A stretch of DNA of 64,000 bases from Azospirillum lipoferum (GTDB lineage: Bacteria > Pseudomonadota > Alphaproteobacteria > Azospirillales > Azospirillaceae). Each line of letters starts with the position of its first letter. Position 1 is the stretch's first letter. Made by a program: the position numbers and the translations under genes. Of this stretch, positions 12,114 through 22,229 are shown in pieces. The DNA lies in the NCBI RefSeq assembly GCF_024170005.1, contig NZ_JALJXJ010000001.1, forward strand, positions 310,001 to 374,000. Reading direction: 5' to 3'. The notes beneath the pieces are model-generated. The model saw nothing but the letters and a program-made list of their open reading frames with translations, ran no database searches and was not told the origin of the DNA.

Positions 12114-12962
12114 TCAGCCGGCCTTCGGGGTGCCGCCCAGCGAGCCGAGCAGGCTGGCGACTTCGGCCGCCTCATCCACCGCGACCATGCCGACGGTGTG
12201 ATAGCCGCTGTCGACATGCATCACCTCGCCGGTGACGCCGCTGCCAAGATCGGACATCAGGAACAGGCCGGCGCCGCCGACCTCCTGGATGGTGACGTTG
12301 CGCTTCAGCGGGGCGTTCAGCTCGTTCCACTTCAGGATATAGCGGAAGTCGCCGATACCGCTGGCGGCCAGAGTCTTGATCGGACCGGCGGAGATGGCGT
12401 TGACACGGATGTTGCGGCCACCCAGATCGACTGCCAGATAGCGCACGCTGGCCTCCAGCGCCGCCTTGGCGACACCCATCACATTGTAATGGGGCATGAC
12501 GCGCTCGGCGCCATAGTAGGATAGAGTGAGCAGGCTGCCGCCGTCCTTCATCAGCGGCACGGCGCGCTGCGCCACCGCGGTGAAGGAGTAGCAGGAGATG
12601 TCCATGGTGCGCAGGAAGTTGGCCCGCGTCGTGTCCAGGTACAGCCCGTCCAGCTCGTTCTTGTCGGAAAAGGCGATGGCATGAACCACGAAGTCCAGCC
12701 CGCCCCATTCCTGTTCGATGGCGGCGAAGGTCGCGTCGATGCTGGCCTCGTCCGTCACGTCGCAGGGCAGGACCAGCTTGGCGCCGACCTGCTCGGCCAG
12801 CGGCTTCACCCGCTTCAGCAGCGCGTCACCCTGGTAGGTGAAGGCAAGCTCCGCCCCGTGCTGGGCCAGGGTGGAGGCGATCCCCCAGGCGATCGAACGA
12901 TCGTTGGCCACGCCCATGATCAGGCCACGCTTGCCGGCCATGAGCGGCATCGGATTGGACAT
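12114..12962 (-). CDS. fabI: Enoyl-[acyl-carrier-protein] reductase (NADH) FabI
   Basis: FabI performs the last reduction of the fatty-acid elongation cycle. The 282-residue short-chain dehydrogenase-like protein has the FabI nucleotide signature GVANDRSIAWGIA near residues 17-29. The catalytic Tyr-x6-Lys pair lies in YNVMGVAKAAL. The C-terminal GPIKTLAASGIGDF is also present, with a terminal MHVDSGYH. The chosen start gives MSNPMPLMAGKRG, a typical FabI N-terminus; the frame is open for 57 further codons upstream without support. It is divergent from the YihY-type gene. Confidence 0.97.
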   Translation of the reverse strand: MSNPMPLMAGKRGLIMGVANDRSIAWGIASTLAQHGAELAFTYQGDALLKRVKPLAEQVGAKLVLPCDVTDEASIDATFAAIEQEWGGLDFVVHAIAFSDKNELDGLYLDTTRANFLRTMDISCYSFTAVAQRAVPLMKDGGSLLTLSYYGAERVMPHYNVMGVAKAALEASVRYLAVDLGGRNIRVNAISAGPIKTLAASGIGDFRYILKWNELNAPLKRNVTIQEVGGAGLFLMSDLGSGVTGEVMHVDSGYHTVGMVAVDEAAEVASLLGSLGGTPKAG

Positions 12963-13080
12963 CGGAACCTCGTGAACGACGGATGTGCTGCGGCTCCAGC
13001 CGCGAAAAGTGCCGCGCATCCTACACGAAAGCGCCCAACGGTCAAACCGACGCGGGCTGTCCTGCCGCAGGAGGCGACGC

Positions 13081-14439
13081 ATGGCTCCCCCTAAGGACAG
13101 TGCCGGACGCGAGGAGGATGAGCGCAGCCGCATCCTGACCGGCCTGCGGGAGCTCGGTGGCTTCTTCGGCCACTCGATGCTGCGCTTCTACAACGACAAC
13201 TGCTTCCAGACCGCGGCGGCGCTGACCTACACCTCGCTGCTGGCCATCGTGCCGATGATGACCATCGGCTTCGCCATCTTCTCCGCCTTTCCGGCCTTCA
13301 GCGCCTTGCAGTCGCGCATCCAGACCGCGCTGGTGAAGAATCTGGTGCCGGAGATCGGCGACGCGATCCTGGAATATCTCGGCCGCTTCATGGCGAATGC
13401 CGGGCAGATGCCGATCTTCGGCGTGATCGGGCTGGCGGTGTCGGCGGTGCTGCTGATCTGGACCATCGAAGGGTCCTTCGCCACCGTCTGGCGCGTGCGC
13501 GAGCCGCGGTCCTACGTGACGCGCATCCTGTCCTTCTGGGCGGTGGTGTCGCTGACCCCGCTGTTCGCCGGCGCCAGCCTGTCCCTGTCCAGCACGCTGT
13601 GGACGGCGCTGGAGGTGGCGCATCTGGAGGGCGTCGTCCATCCGCTGGCGGGGATCGGCATGCTGCTGCCCTTCGCCTTGCAGCTGGTCGGCTGTTCGCT
13701 GCTGTATCTAGTGATCCCGAATCGGGACGTGTTCTGGCTGGATGCGCTGTGCGGCGGGGCGATCGGCTCGATCCTGCTGGAAGGGTCGAAGGCGATCTTC
13801 GGCTGGTACATGCGGGAATACCCGGCCTACCAGACCATCTACGGCGCCCTGTCGGTGGTGCCGATCTTCCTGTTCTGGCTCTACATCGCCTGGTCGACGG
13901 TGCTGTTCGGTGCGGTGGTCACCGCGTCGCTGCCGGAATGGCGGGCGGGCAAGGTCACCCGTGGCGGCATGGAGGGGCTGCTGCCGGCCCAGCGGCTGGC
14001 GCTGGCGCTGGCCGTTCTGCATGAACTGATGGAGGCGAGCCGGCTGGGAGTCGGCATGCGCCGCCGCACCCTGGTCGGGCGGGTACCGGTGGGCACGCTG
14101 CTGATCGATGGCATCCTGGAACAGTTGCGCGACGCCCATTGGGTCGCCCACACCACCCGCGACGCCTGGGTGGTCACACGCGACATGGGCGAGGCGACCC
14201 TGCTGGAACTGATGAAGGCGTTGGGGATCGGCATGCGCGGCTCCGTCCACGGCCTGGGCGGACTGGATCTGCCCTGGCAGGAACGCACCGCCCGCCTGCT
14301 GGACGCCGCCGAAGCGCGGCAGAGCGACCTGCTGAACGTGCCGTTGAAGCTGCTGCTGAACGACGATCTGCCGCCCGAAGGGCAGCCGATGGGGCAGGGG
14401 ACTGCCGGGCCGGTCCCGCTGCGGGCGGTGAAGAAGTAA
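13081..14439 (+). CDS. YihY/BrkB-family inner membrane protein
   Basis: The 452-residue product belongs to the YihY/UPF0761 family, once misnamed ribonuclease BN. It has about six membrane segments between residues 40 and 285 and the family patterns AAALTYTSLLAIVPMM and YQTIYGALSVVPIFLFWLY. A soluble C-terminal extension of about 150 residues has a winged-helix-like look. The family's role is unproven, perhaps transport or envelope function. The ATG at the start of the conserved basic N-terminus is preferred over an open frame further upstream. Its end is 3 bases from the convergent DUF805 gene. Confidence 0.88.
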   Translation: MAPPKDSAGREEDERSRILTGLRELGGFFGHSMLRFYNDNCFQTAAALTYTSLLAIVPMMTIGFAIFSAFPAFSALQSRIQTALVKNLVPEIGDAILEYLGRFMANAGQMPIFGVIGLAVSAVLLIWTIEGSFATVWRVREPRSYVTRILSFWAVVSLTPLFAGASLSLSSTLWTALEVAHLEGVVHPLAGIGMLLPFALQLVGCSLLYLVIPNRDVFWLDALCGGAIGSILLEGSKAIFGWYMREYPAYQTIYGALSVVPIFLFWLYIAWSTVLFGAVVTASLPEWRAGKVTRGGMEGLLPAQRLALALAVLHELMEASRLGVGMRRRTLVGRVPVGTLLIDGILEQLRDAHWVAHTTRDAWVVTRDMGEATLLELMKALGIGMRGSVHGLGGLDLPWQERTARLLDAAEARQSDLLNVPLKLLLNDDLPPEGQPMGQGTAGPVPLRAVKK

Positions 14440-14442
14440 CGG

Positions 14443-14829
14443 TCAGGCCGTGGCGGATAGGGCGATTGGTGGCAGTGGCGGCGGGCCGAAGCGGTTCTCC
14501 GTCGCATCGCCCTTGGTCGCGGCCCAGATGATGAGGACGAGCCAGCCGATCAGCGGAACCACGCCCAGCAGCAGCCACCAGCCGGACCGCCCGATGTCGT
14601 GCAGGCGGCGGACCGACACGGCCAGGCCCGGTAGCAGGAGCACCAGATTGACGATGGAGTTCAGCGGGCTGGCGCCGTCGAAGCCGACGAGAATGGCGTC
14701 GAGGATGCTGGTGATGATGCTGACCAGCACGCTGAACAGGACCCAGTACCAGTATTCCGACCGCATGGCGCGGCCGGAGAATCCGACATATTGGGAAAAC
14801 ACCGATTTGATAGCGTCGACGAATCCCAT
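14443..14829 (-). CDS. DUF805 family membrane protein
   Basis: This is a 128-residue protein with four hydrophobic segments and the DUF805 signatures GRAMRSEYWYWVLF near the N-terminus and RRLHDIGRSGWWLLL in the middle. The family is widespread in bacterial inner membranes and has no established biochemical function. The start chosen gives MGFVDAIKSVFSQY, which fits the family; upstream in-frame codons encode a low-complexity stretch. It is convergent with the YihY-type gene and shares its strand with the J-domain gene upstream. Confidence 0.88.
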   Translation of the reverse strand: MGFVDAIKSVFSQYVGFSGRAMRSEYWYWVLFSVLVSIITSILDAILVGFDGASPLNSIVNLVLLLPGLAVSVRRLHDIGRSGWWLLLGVVPLIGWLVLIIWAATKGDATENRFGPPPLPPIALSATA

Positions 14830-14939
14830 AGCCCTCTCCCCGGTGGATCGCCCGTGATTGGATGGGGCTACGGTCGACAGGCAATCATCGGGGTGCAACA
14901 TGCTGCTACGGGATCGGCGCACTGTGTCGCAGGATATAG

Positions 14940-14964
14940 CCCCCTCTTCCGGGGCGGGAGAGGG
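14940..14964. repeat. REP-like palindrome
   Basis: This intergenic GC-rich palindrome has CCCTCTTCC and GGGAGAGGG arms around a short loop. It resembles the longer paired REP copies at 34107-34224 and may be a decayed or partial copy. It lies between the end of the J-domain gene and the start of the DUF805 gene. Confidence 0.5.
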
Positions 14965-14990
14965 CGAATATCGCCGAGGAAGTGGTGCCC

Positions 14991-15965
14991 TTACTCCAGC
15001 CCGGCCTTCTTGCGGACGTCGTAGCTGCGGGTCTTGGCCCATTGTTCGACGAACTTGACCAGTTCGGCGTCCGGCGGGTCGGGCAGGACGACCTTCAGCT
15101 TCACATACTGGTCGCCCGGCTGCTTGGTGGCCTGATTGACCACGCCCTTGCCGCGCAGTCGCAGGACGGAGCCGGTGTTGGCGCCCGGCGGTACCTTCAC
15201 CGCGACCTTGCCGCTGATCGTCGGGACATTGACGGTCGCCCCCAGAACTGCCTCGTTCAGGGTGATCGGCACCTCAACATGGATGTCGCTGTCCTGCCGG
15301 GTGAAGAAGGGGTGGGATTCGACATGCACCTCGACGATGGCGTCCCCGTTGGGCATGCCGCCCATGCCGGGCAGGCCCTGGCCCTTCAGGCGCAGCTTCG
15401 ACTCGTTCTCCGTCCCCGGCGGGATGGCGACGTCGATGCTCTTGCCGTTGGACAGGTTGATGCGGCGCTTCGACCCGTTCGCCGCCTCCACGAAGGGGAC
15501 GGTGACGGAATAGGAGATGTCGCTGCCCCGCACCTTCGGGCCGGTGGAGCCGCCGCCCGCACCTGCACCCGCTCCACCTCCTGCCCCCGGCCCGCCGGGG
15601 CGGCGCCGGCCGCCGCCGAACAGGTCGGAGAACCAGTCGTCACCGCCGCCGAAGAAGCTGTCGTCGGCGGTGCTGCTATAGGCCCGGCCGCGGCTGCCGG
15701 CGGTCCGGCCGCGCGAGCCGAAGCCCGCGTGCCGTTCCTGCCCCGACGGGTCGATCTCGCCGCGGTCGTAGCGGGCGCGCTTCTCGGCATCCGACAGCAG
15801 CGTGTAGGCGGCCGAGATTTCCTTGAACCGTTCCTCGTTGGCGGCATCGCCCGGCTTCAGATCCGGATGATGCTGCTTGGCGAGCTTGCGGTACGCCTTC
15901 TTGATGTCGTCGGCACTGGCGGACCGGCTGACGCCGAGAACGCTGTAGGGATCGCGCGTAGCCAC
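14991..15965 (-). CDS. DnaJ/CbpA-type J-domain co-chaperone without zinc finger
   Basis: The 324-residue protein starts with a J domain (residues 5-70) with the HPD motif at 33-35, which stimulates Hsp70 ATPase. A Gly/Ser/Arg-rich region follows, then the two beta-barrel client-binding domains of DnaJ family C-terminal type ([16 protein letters not shown] and later). The four CxxCxGxG zinc repeats of canonical DnaJ are absent, as in CbpA/DjlA-like class B proteins. It would assist DnaK in the cytoplasm. The start ATG gives the standard [12 protein letters not shown]. Confidence 0.92.
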   Translation of the reverse strand: MATRDPYSVLGVSRSASADDIKKAYRKLAKQHHPDLKPGDAANEERFKEISAAYTLLSDAEKRARYDRGEIDPSGQERHAGFGSRGRTAGSRGRAYSSTADDSFFGGGDDWFSDLFGGGRRRPGGPGAGGGAGAGAGGGSTGPKVRGSDISYSVTVPFVEAANGSKRRINLSNGKSIDVAIPPGTENESKLRLKGQGLPGMGGMPNGDAIVEVHVESHPFFTRQDSDIHVEVPITLNEAVLGATVNVPTISGKVAVKVPPGANTGSVLRLRGKGVVNQATKQPGDQYVKLKVVLPDPPDAELVKFVEQWAKTRSYDVRKKAGLE

Positions 15966-16017
15966 GGGCAGAGGGTTCCCGCCCCAAGGGGGCCTTAAAG
16001 GTTGCGGGTCGGTGATG

Positions 16018-16491
16018 TTACGAGTTGCCGATGATCTTCCACGTACCGTCGGCCTGTTTGCAAGCGGTTCCGTACGCCTGCTCCGTCCGGCCCTTGACGA
16101 CGATGGTCTGCTGGAACTCGCGGCAATAGGTGCCGGCGTTGCTGTAGCCGTCGCGGGTGGTCACGATCGTGCCGGAATTGCCCGACTGCGGGTTGTTCCA
16201 GTTGATGCGGTCGCCCACCGGAGCGGCATAGGCCTGCCGGGCCGCGGTCTCGGCATAGCCGGCATCGGCCTTGTCGAGCGAGCTGCCGACCTCGCGGCCG
16301 ATGAAGGCGCCCAGCAGCGTGCCGACGCCGGTCGCCACCAGCTTGCCCGTTCCGCCGCCGATCTGCGAACCGATCAGGCCGCCGGCGACCGCACCGCCGA
16401 CCGTGCCGACCGTTTCCTTCTGACCGCCCGTCTGGCACCCGGCCAGCAGGCCCACGACGATCACGGCCGGAACGACTTTCTTCACGAACAT
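16018..16491 (-). CDS. Glycine-zipper lipoprotein (17-kDa antigen-like)
   Basis: The 157-residue product has a lipobox LLAGC with the lipidated Cys19. A glycine-zipper segment follows at about residues 30-70 ([19 protein letters not shown]), then a C-terminal SH3-like region with the pattern [14 protein letters not shown]. This is the arrangement of the rickettsial 17-kDa surface antigen/RT0821 family of outer-membrane lipoproteins. The precise role is unknown; envelope integrity is the usual suggestion. It is divergent from pdxH, with 186 bases between them holding both promoters. Confidence 0.88.
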   Translation of the reverse strand: MFVKKVVPAVIVVGLLAGCQTGGQKETVGTVGGAVAGGLIGSQIGGGTGKLVATGVGTLLGAFIGREVGSSLDKADAGYAETAARQAYAAPVGDRINWNNPQSGNSGTIVTTRDGYSNAGTYCREFQQTIVVKGRTEQAYGTACKQADGTWKIIGNS

Positions 16492-16677
16492 CCTTGCGCC
16501 TCGAAAAGGTTGGTTGCCGCGGCGGCCAATCGGTGGCTTCGCGGTGGACAGTGATATAAGCGACCCTATGCTTGCTGTGAATTGTGATGAGGCTGTGACC
16601 CTTACGCTTTTGCACGGAAGCCCGTCCCCGCGCCCACCTTCCGGCGGCCGGGGACTCATCGGAACAGGACCACAGGC

Positions 16678-17286
16678 ATGACGGACAGCAACGACCGCGA
16701 TCCATATAATCTCTTCGCCGAATGGATGAAGGAGGCGGAGCAGAGCGAACCCAACGACCCCAACGCCATGGCGCTGGCCACCGCCGACGCCAGCGGCATC
16801 CCGTCGGTGCGGATGGTGCTGCTGAAGGGGATCGATCCGCGCGGCTTCGTCTTCTACACCAACACCGAAAGCCGCAAGGGCGCGCAGCTGCTGGCGAATC
16901 GGAACGCCGCCCTGTGCTTCCACTGGAAGAGCCTGCGCCGTCAGGTGCGGGTGGAAGGGCCGGTGGAAATCGTCACCGACGCCGAGGCCGACGCCTATTT
17001 CGAAAGCCGCCCGCGCGAAAGCCGGATCGGCGCCTGGGCGTCGTTGCAGTCGCGCCCGCTGGAGGGCCGGTGGGAGCTGGAGAAACGGGTGGCGCAGTTC
17101 GCCGCGAAATACGCCATCGGCACCGTGCCGCGGCCGCCGCACTGGACCGGCTTCCGTGTCCTGCCGTCGCGGATCGAGTTCTGGCGCGACCGTCCGTTCC
17201 GCCTGCACGACCGGCTGGTGTTCCAGCGCGCGGAAGGAACGGACGCCAATGCGCCAAGTTGGACCACCGAGCATCTTTATCCGTAA
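16678..17286 (+). CDS. pdxH: Pyridoxamine 5'-phosphate oxidase PdxH
   Basis: PdxH oxidises pyridoxine or pyridoxamine 5'-phosphate to pyridoxal phosphate with FMN. The 202-residue length and signatures fit: [18 protein letters not shown] and SRKGAQL for FMN binding, [11 protein letters not shown] in the middle, and the C-terminal [16 protein letters not shown]. The start is well defined by [13 protein letters not shown]. It is followed 114 bases later by the cation efflux gene on the same strand. The PLP-dependent glyA further along the window is not linked to it. Confidence 0.96.
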   Translation: MTDSNDRDPYNLFAEWMKEAEQSEPNDPNAMALATADASGIPSVRMVLLKGIDPRGFVFYTNTESRKGAQLLANRNAALCFHWKSLRRQVRVEGPVEIVTDAEADAYFESRPRESRIGAWASLQSRPLEGRWELEKRVAQFAAKYAIGTVPRPPHWTGFRVLPSRIEFWRDRPFRLHDRLVFQRAEGTDANAPSWTTEHLYP

Positions 17287-17400
17287 AGGCGGAACTGTAC
17301 CGGACGCCGACCGTAAGCGACCTGTAAGGATGCGCCGCTACGGTCGCGCGCCGGCCAGGATGGCCCTGGGAGCGGCCAAGTGATTCGATCGGGGGACCGT

Positions 17401-18324
17401 GTGAACGACAATGCGGGAAACGCGGCATCGGCGGACCGCCTGCGCCGCTATGCCACCTATGCCAGCGTGGCAGTGGCCTCCACCCTCATCGCGGCGAAGC
17501 TGGGCGCCTATCTGCTGACCGAATCGGTCAGCATCCTGTCGTCGCTGATCGATTCCTGCACCGACCTGATGGCCTCGGTGGTGACGCTGCTGGGGGTGCG
17601 CCACGCCCTGCGCCCGGCCGATGCCAACCACCGGTTCGGCCATGGCAAGGCGGAGGCGCTGGCAGCCCTGGCCCAGGCCGCCTTCATCGGCGGTTCGGCG
17701 GTCCTGCTGAGCGTCGAGGCGGTGCGGCGGCTGGTCCGGCCGGAACCGATCGCCGAGGGGACGATGGGCATCGCCGTGATGCTGCTGTCGATCCTGCTGA
17801 CCGCCGGGCTGATCACCTTTCAGCGCCGGGTGCAGGCCACCACCGGCTCCGTCGCCATCGGGGCGGACCGGCTGCATTATTCCGGCGACCTGCTGATGAA
17901 CGGGGCAGTCATCGTCGCCATCCTGCTGACCGAGGCGACCGGGCTGACCGTGGTCGATCCGCTGTTCGGCATCGGCATCGCCCTGTTCCTGCTGAACGGC
18001 GCCCGCGGGGTGGCGCGTGATGCCCTGGACGTGCTGATGGACCGCGAACTGGCCGAGGAGGACCGCGGCCGGATCGTCGAACTGGCACGGGCCGAGCCGG
18101 GAGTGCGCGGCCTGCATGACCTGCGCACCCGCAACGCCGGGACCGGCTGTTTCATCGAACTGCATCTGGAACTGGACGGCGGCCTGACCCTGACTGCCGC
18201 GCACGAGATCGCCGACCGGGTCGAGATGCGGCTGCGCGGAGCCTTCGCCAACTCGGAAGTGATCGTCCATCAGGAGCCGGCCGGTCTGGCCGACGAGCGG
18301 CTGGACCACCGGATCGCCGGCTGA
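17401..18324 (+). CDS. Cation diffusion facilitator family transporter (FieF-like)
   Basis: The 307-residue protein is a CDF-type metal/proton antiporter with about five to six membrane helices over residues 20-210 and a cytoplasmic C-terminal domain. Metal-site patterns are visible: SLIDSCTDL in the second helix, NHRFGHGKAE in the following loop, and GADRLHYSGDL in the fifth helix. These fit FieF-like iron/zinc exporters. The GTG start chosen has a GGGGGA ribosome-binding site just upstream; another GTG seven codons earlier is possible. Substrate cannot be fixed from sequence. Confidence 0.9.
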   Translation: MNDNAGNAASADRLRRYATYASVAVASTLIAAKLGAYLLTESVSILSSLIDSCTDLMASVVTLLGVRHALRPADANHRFGHGKAEALAALAQAAFIGGSAVLLSVEAVRRLVRPEPIAEGTMGIAVMLLSILLTAGLITFQRRVQATTGSVAIGADRLHYSGDLLMNGAVIVAILLTEATGLTVVDPLFGIGIALFLLNGARGVARDALDVLMDRELAEEDRGRIVELARAEPGVRGLHDLRTRNAGTGCFIELHLELDGGLTLTAAHEIADRVEMRLRGAFANSEVIVHQEPAGLADERLDHRIAG

Positions 18325-18565
18325 CGGCTGGCCGGACGGGTGCGCCGGGTGTCCTGTGATACGGATCCGTATTGCGGGATAACCCGCATATCGCGTCCAA
18401 GCTGGGTTGCTGCACAATCAACAGGCGTGGCTTCTCCTTAAGGTATCCTACCAAAGGACAGGGGTGCCGGGACCGACTCGGTCGCCCCATTCGTTGCGAT
18501 TCTGTATCAAAAGCGCAATAATAGTTCTCGGGAGAAAGCGCTCGGTTACATAACAGCAAAAATGG

Positions 18566-19966
18566 GTGACGTATATGGATGGCGGCTTTGGGCTTCGTCC
18601 GCATCTGATCGCGGACATTGCGGAAGAGGCAGGCAATCTCGGCATCGAGATCGCGGATATCGCCGGCCACATCGAGGATGTGAACGCCCGCGTCACCCAC
18701 CAGTCGGAGGTGTTCACCCAACTGCGCGACACCGGTGCCAAGATGTCGCGCAGCACCGAGCGGATTTCCCAGGCATCGGCCATCGCGCGCTCGGTCACCG
18801 AGCAGGCGCGGCAGGAGGTCGACAGCTCCCACGACCGGGTGCAGCAGTCGCTGTCCGACATCCATGCGCTGGTGTCGTCGGTGACGGGGATCGAGGGGCA
18901 GATCGCCGGCCTGCGCGACGCGCTGGAGCGCGTCGGCAAGGTCGCCAAGGAAATCTTCACCATCGCCAAGCAGACCAACCTGCTGGCGCTGAACGCCACC
19001 ATCGAGGCGGCGCGGGCCGGCGATGCCGGGCGCGGCTTCGCCGTGGTGGCGAACGAGGTGAAGTCGCTGTCGACCAAGACCAGCGAGGCAACGACGGAGA
19101 TCGACGCGACGCTGAAGGTGCTGAACGAACAGGCCCAGCGCCTGATGGTGGAGAGTGCCGCCAGCGCCACCAAGGCCCGCGCGGTCAGCGAGGGCACCAC
19201 CGCCATCGGCACAGTGATCGAGACGGTCGGCCGCGCCATGCGCGAGCTGAACGGCGAGACCGACAAGATCGATGCCGCGTCGGCCGAGATCGGCGGCAAT
19301 TGCGGGGAACTGGAGCGCGAGATCGCCGATCTGGCGGTGGGCGTGAAGCTGTCCAGCGAGAATCTGGCCCAGGCGCGCGACCGGGTGAACAATCTGGTCG
19401 GCATGAGTGAGCGGTTGATCGGCATCACCGCAGAGTTGAACATCGAGACGGTCGACACCCCCTTCGTCGTCGCCGTCAAGGAGGCTGCCGCCAAGGTATC
19501 GGCCGCCTTCGAGGAGGCGCTGTCGCGTGGCGACATCAGTGAATCCGACCTGTTCGACCGCAACTACCAGCCGGTCGCCGGGTCGGACCCGCAGCAGGTG
19601 ATGACCCGCTACACCCAGCTGTGCGACCGCATCCTGCCCGGCATTCAGGAGCCGGTGCTGTCGGCCAACAGCCGCATCGTCTTCTGCGTTGCGGTGGATG
19701 AGAACGGCTATCTGCCCACCCACAACCGGCAGTTCAGCCAGCCCCAGGGTCGCGACCCGGTCTGGAACGCCGCCAACTGCCGCAACCGCCGCATCTTCAA
19801 CGACCGCGTCGGTCTGGCCGCCGGCCGCAACACCAAGCCCTTCCTGCTGCAGACCTACCGACGCGACATGGGCGGCGGGAAATTCGCCCTGATGAAGGAC
19901 GTCTCGGCCCCCGTCACCGTGCGGGGCCGCCATTGGGGCGGGCTGCGGCTGGCCTATAAGGTGTGA
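18566..19966 (+). CDS. Soluble methyl-accepting chemotaxis protein with C-terminal sensory-like domain
   Basis: The 466-residue protein has no membrane segment, so the receptor is cytoplasmic. A chemoreceptor signalling domain covers about residues 30-290, with the hairpin tip around [20 protein letters not shown], the CheA/CheW-binding core. The C-terminal 170 residues form a separate domain with the pattern HNRQFSQPQ, then [18 protein letters not shown]. This resembles a Cache-type or related sensory fold, but I cannot name it with certainty. The start is either this GTG or the ATG three codons on. It stands alone, with no che genes nearby. Confidence 0.88.
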   Translation: MTYMDGGFGLRPHLIADIAEEAGNLGIEIADIAGHIEDVNARVTHQSEVFTQLRDTGAKMSRSTERISQASAIARSVTEQARQEVDSSHDRVQQSLSDIHALVSSVTGIEGQIAGLRDALERVGKVAKEIFTIAKQTNLLALNATIEAARAGDAGRGFAVVANEVKSLSTKTSEATTEIDATLKVLNEQAQRLMVESAASATKARAVSEGTTAIGTVIETVGRAMRELNGETDKIDAASAEIGGNCGELEREIADLAVGVKLSSENLAQARDRVNNLVGMSERLIGITAELNIETVDTPFVVAVKEAAAKVSAAFEEALSRGDISESDLFDRNYQPVAGSDPQQVMTRYTQLCDRILPGIQEPVLSANSRIVFCVAVDENGYLPTHNRQFSQPQGRDPVWNAANCRNRRIFNDRVGLAAGRNTKPFLLQTYRRDMGGGKFALMKDVSAPVTVRGRHWGGLRLAYKV

Positions 19967-20072
19967 TTGGGCAAGGTGTCATGACGGGACGGTTTCCCGG
20001 ACTTCCCTCTTGATCCGCATCAACGCATGGGATCAGCCTTGCGGGTGAAATGGCGGGGCAGAGGGAGCGACC

Positions 20073-21185
20073 ATGAAATACGTCGAAGAGTTCCGCGATC
20101 CGGTTCTTGCCCGCAACGTCGCCGCCGCCATTGCGCGGGAGGTGCGGCCTGACCGCTCCTATCACCTGATGGAGTTCTGCGGCGGCCATACCCACGCCAT
20201 TTCGCGCTACGGCATCCCCGACCTGCTGCCCGGCAATGTGCGGATGGTCCATGGGCCGGGCTGCCCGGTCTGTGTCCTGCCGGTTGGGCGGATCGACGAC
20301 GCCATCGCGCTCGCCCGCCGGCCGGAGGTGACGCTGTGCACCTATGGCGACGTGATGCGGGTGCCGGGGTCGGGCCGGCTCAGCCTGCTGAAGGCCAAGG
20401 CGCAGGGGGCCGACGTCCGCATGGTGGTGTCGGCCGACGCCGCCGTGCGCATCGCCGCGGAGAATCCGGACCGGCAGGTGGTGTTCCTCGCCATCGGCTT
20501 CGAGACGACGACCCCGCCCACGGCGCTGGCCGTCCGCGCCGCCGCGGCGCAGGGGCTGACCAACTTCTCCGTCTTCTGCAACCATGTGCTTACCCCCTCG
20601 GCCATCCAGGGCATCCTGTCCGGGGCCGATGAGGGGCTGTCGCTCGACGGATTCGTCGGGCCGGCCCATGTCTCCGTCGTCATCGGGTCCGAAGCCTACG
20701 CCCCGGCCGCGGTGGAGCATGGCAAGCCGGTGGTGATCTCCGGTTTCGAGCCGCTCGACGTGCTGCAATCCATCCTGATGCTGGTCCGCCAGATCAATGA
20801 CGGGCGGGCGGAGGTCGAGAACCAGTTCACCCGCGCCGTCACCGCCGAGGGCAACCGCAAGGCCCAGGCGCTGGTGCTGGAGATCTTCGAGACCCGGCCA
20901 TCCTTCGAATGGCGCGGCCTGGGCAGCATCCCGCACAGCGGGCTGAAGCTGCGCGAGGCCTATGCCGCTTTCGACGCGGAACAGCGCTTTTCCATCGCCG
21001 GGGCCAGCGTGCCCGATCACAAGGGCTGCGATTGCGGCGCCATCCTGCGTGGGGTGAAGCGGCCGGTCGACTGCAAGCTGTTCGACACCGTCTGCACCCC
21101 GGAAAACCCGATGGGGTCCTGCATGGTGTCGGCCGAGGGCGCCTGTGCCGCGCACTACACCTACGGACGGTTCCGCGACGCCTGA
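20073..21185 (+). CDS. hypD: Hydrogenase maturation protein HypD
   Basis: HypD is the [4Fe-4S] scaffold that, with HypC, assembles the Fe(CN)2CO unit of [NiFe]-hydrogenases. The 370-residue length is normal. Conserved cysteines are present: FCGGHTH with Cys36, GPGCPVC with Cys64 and Cys67, and the C-terminal cluster-binding CDCGAIL, DCKLFDTVCTP and GSCMVSAEGAC. No other hyp or hydrogenase gene is visible nearby; flanking genes are a chemoreceptor and a universal stress protein. The GGGAGCGACC just upstream is a plausible ribosome-binding site. Confidence 0.95.
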   Translation: MKYVEEFRDPVLARNVAAAIAREVRPDRSYHLMEFCGGHTHAISRYGIPDLLPGNVRMVHGPGCPVCVLPVGRIDDAIALARRPEVTLCTYGDVMRVPGSGRLSLLKAKAQGADVRMVVSADAAVRIAAENPDRQVVFLAIGFETTTPPTALAVRAAAAQGLTNFSVFCNHVLTPSAIQGILSGADEGLSLDGFVGPAHVSVVIGSEAYAPAAVEHGKPVVISGFEPLDVLQSILMLVRQINDGRAEVENQFTRAVTAEGNRKAQALVLEIFETRPSFEWRGLGSIPHSGLKLREAYAAFDAEQRFSIAGASVPDHKGCDCGAILRGVKRPVDCKLFDTVCTPENPMGSCMVSAEGACAAHYTYGRFRDA

Positions 21186-21365
21186 TCGGTTCCGGGCGGT
21201 CGGCCTACCCTTTGCGACCTTTCGCCGCAGGCTGGGCGAAGGCTGCTGGACGAGCGACGCCCGGTTAAACATGATGCATATGAAACAATCCGCCGTGCCG
21301 CTGATCGGCTTCGCGGAGAACGGCAGACGTCGCAAGACATCGCATTTCACACCGGGAGGGCCCGC

Positions 21366-22187
21366 ATGACCTACAAGCACATCCTCGTCCATCTCGACAG
21401 CAGCCCGCATGTCGAGGCGAGGCTCGATGCCGCCATCGCGCTGGCGCAGCGTCACGGCGCCTTCCTACGCGGCCTGTTCGCGCAGGGCGACCGCAACGCC
21501 ACCAGCGTGATCGCCCGCCGGTCGAGCGACCATCTGGTGGAGGCGGCATCCCGCAGTGAGGCGCTGTTCAAGGAAAAGCTCGCCGCCGCCGGACTCCAGG
21601 GCCATTGGCACGGCCTGACCCACGGCGAATACAACCACGTCATCCGTGAGGTCATCATCTGGTCGCGCTTCGCCGACCTGACGGTGCTGGGCCAGTATGA
21701 CCGCGACGCCGGATCTCAGGCGGCGCCGGAGGAACTGAACGAGCAGGTGGTGCTGAATTCCGGCCGCCCGGTTCTGGTCATCCCCTATGCCGGCCGCTTC
21801 GCCGCCATCGGCAAGCGCGTCGCCGTCGCCTGGAATGCCGAGCGCGAGGCCGCCCGCGCCCTGTCGGACGCCATGCCGATGCTGGAGAAGGCCGACGCGG
21901 TGACGGTCATCACCGTGCTGACCCAGGCCTCGTCGTCTTCGCCGGAGGCGCCGCGGGTCGGCGTGCTCGACCATCTCGCCTTCCATGGCGTGACGGCGGA
22001 GCAGACCCATTTCACCGTGACCGACATCGGTGCGATGGACGCCCTGCTGGCCCGCGCCATGGACACCGGCGCCGACCTGCTGGTGATGGGCGCCCATGGC
22101 CATTATGGCTTCCCGTTCCTGCACCGCGGCAGTGGGACCCGGCATGTCCTGCGCACCTGCCCGGTGCCGCTGCTGCTGTCGCACTGA
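21366..22187 (+). CDS. Universal stress protein, UspA family (tandem domain)
   Basis: The 273-residue protein is about twice the size of a single Usp domain. The first half (1-140) starts YKHILVHLDSSPHVEARL and the second (about 150-273) ends with the ATP-binding pattern GAHGHYGFPFLHRGSGTRHV, matching G-2x-G-9x-G-[ST]. The first half lacks a clear copy of that motif, so only the second is likely to bind nucleotide. It lies 180 bases after hypD. Proteins of this type respond to stress or growth arrest; a specific partner is not visible. Confidence 0.88.
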   Translation: MTYKHILVHLDSSPHVEARLDAAIALAQRHGAFLRGLFAQGDRNATSVIARRSSDHLVEAASRSEALFKEKLAAAGLQGHWHGLTHGEYNHVIREVIIWSRFADLTVLGQYDRDAGSQAAPEELNEQVVLNSGRPVLVIPYAGRFAAIGKRVAVAWNAEREAARALSDAMPMLEKADAVTVITVLTQASSSSPEAPRVGVLDHLAFHGVTAEQTHFTVTDIGAMDALLARAMDTGADLLVMGAHGHYGFPFLHRGSGTRHVLRTCPVPLLLSH

Positions 22188-22229
22188 GGTTGAGGAGGGG
22201 GCGTCGGCTTCGATACCCCCTCCCATCCC

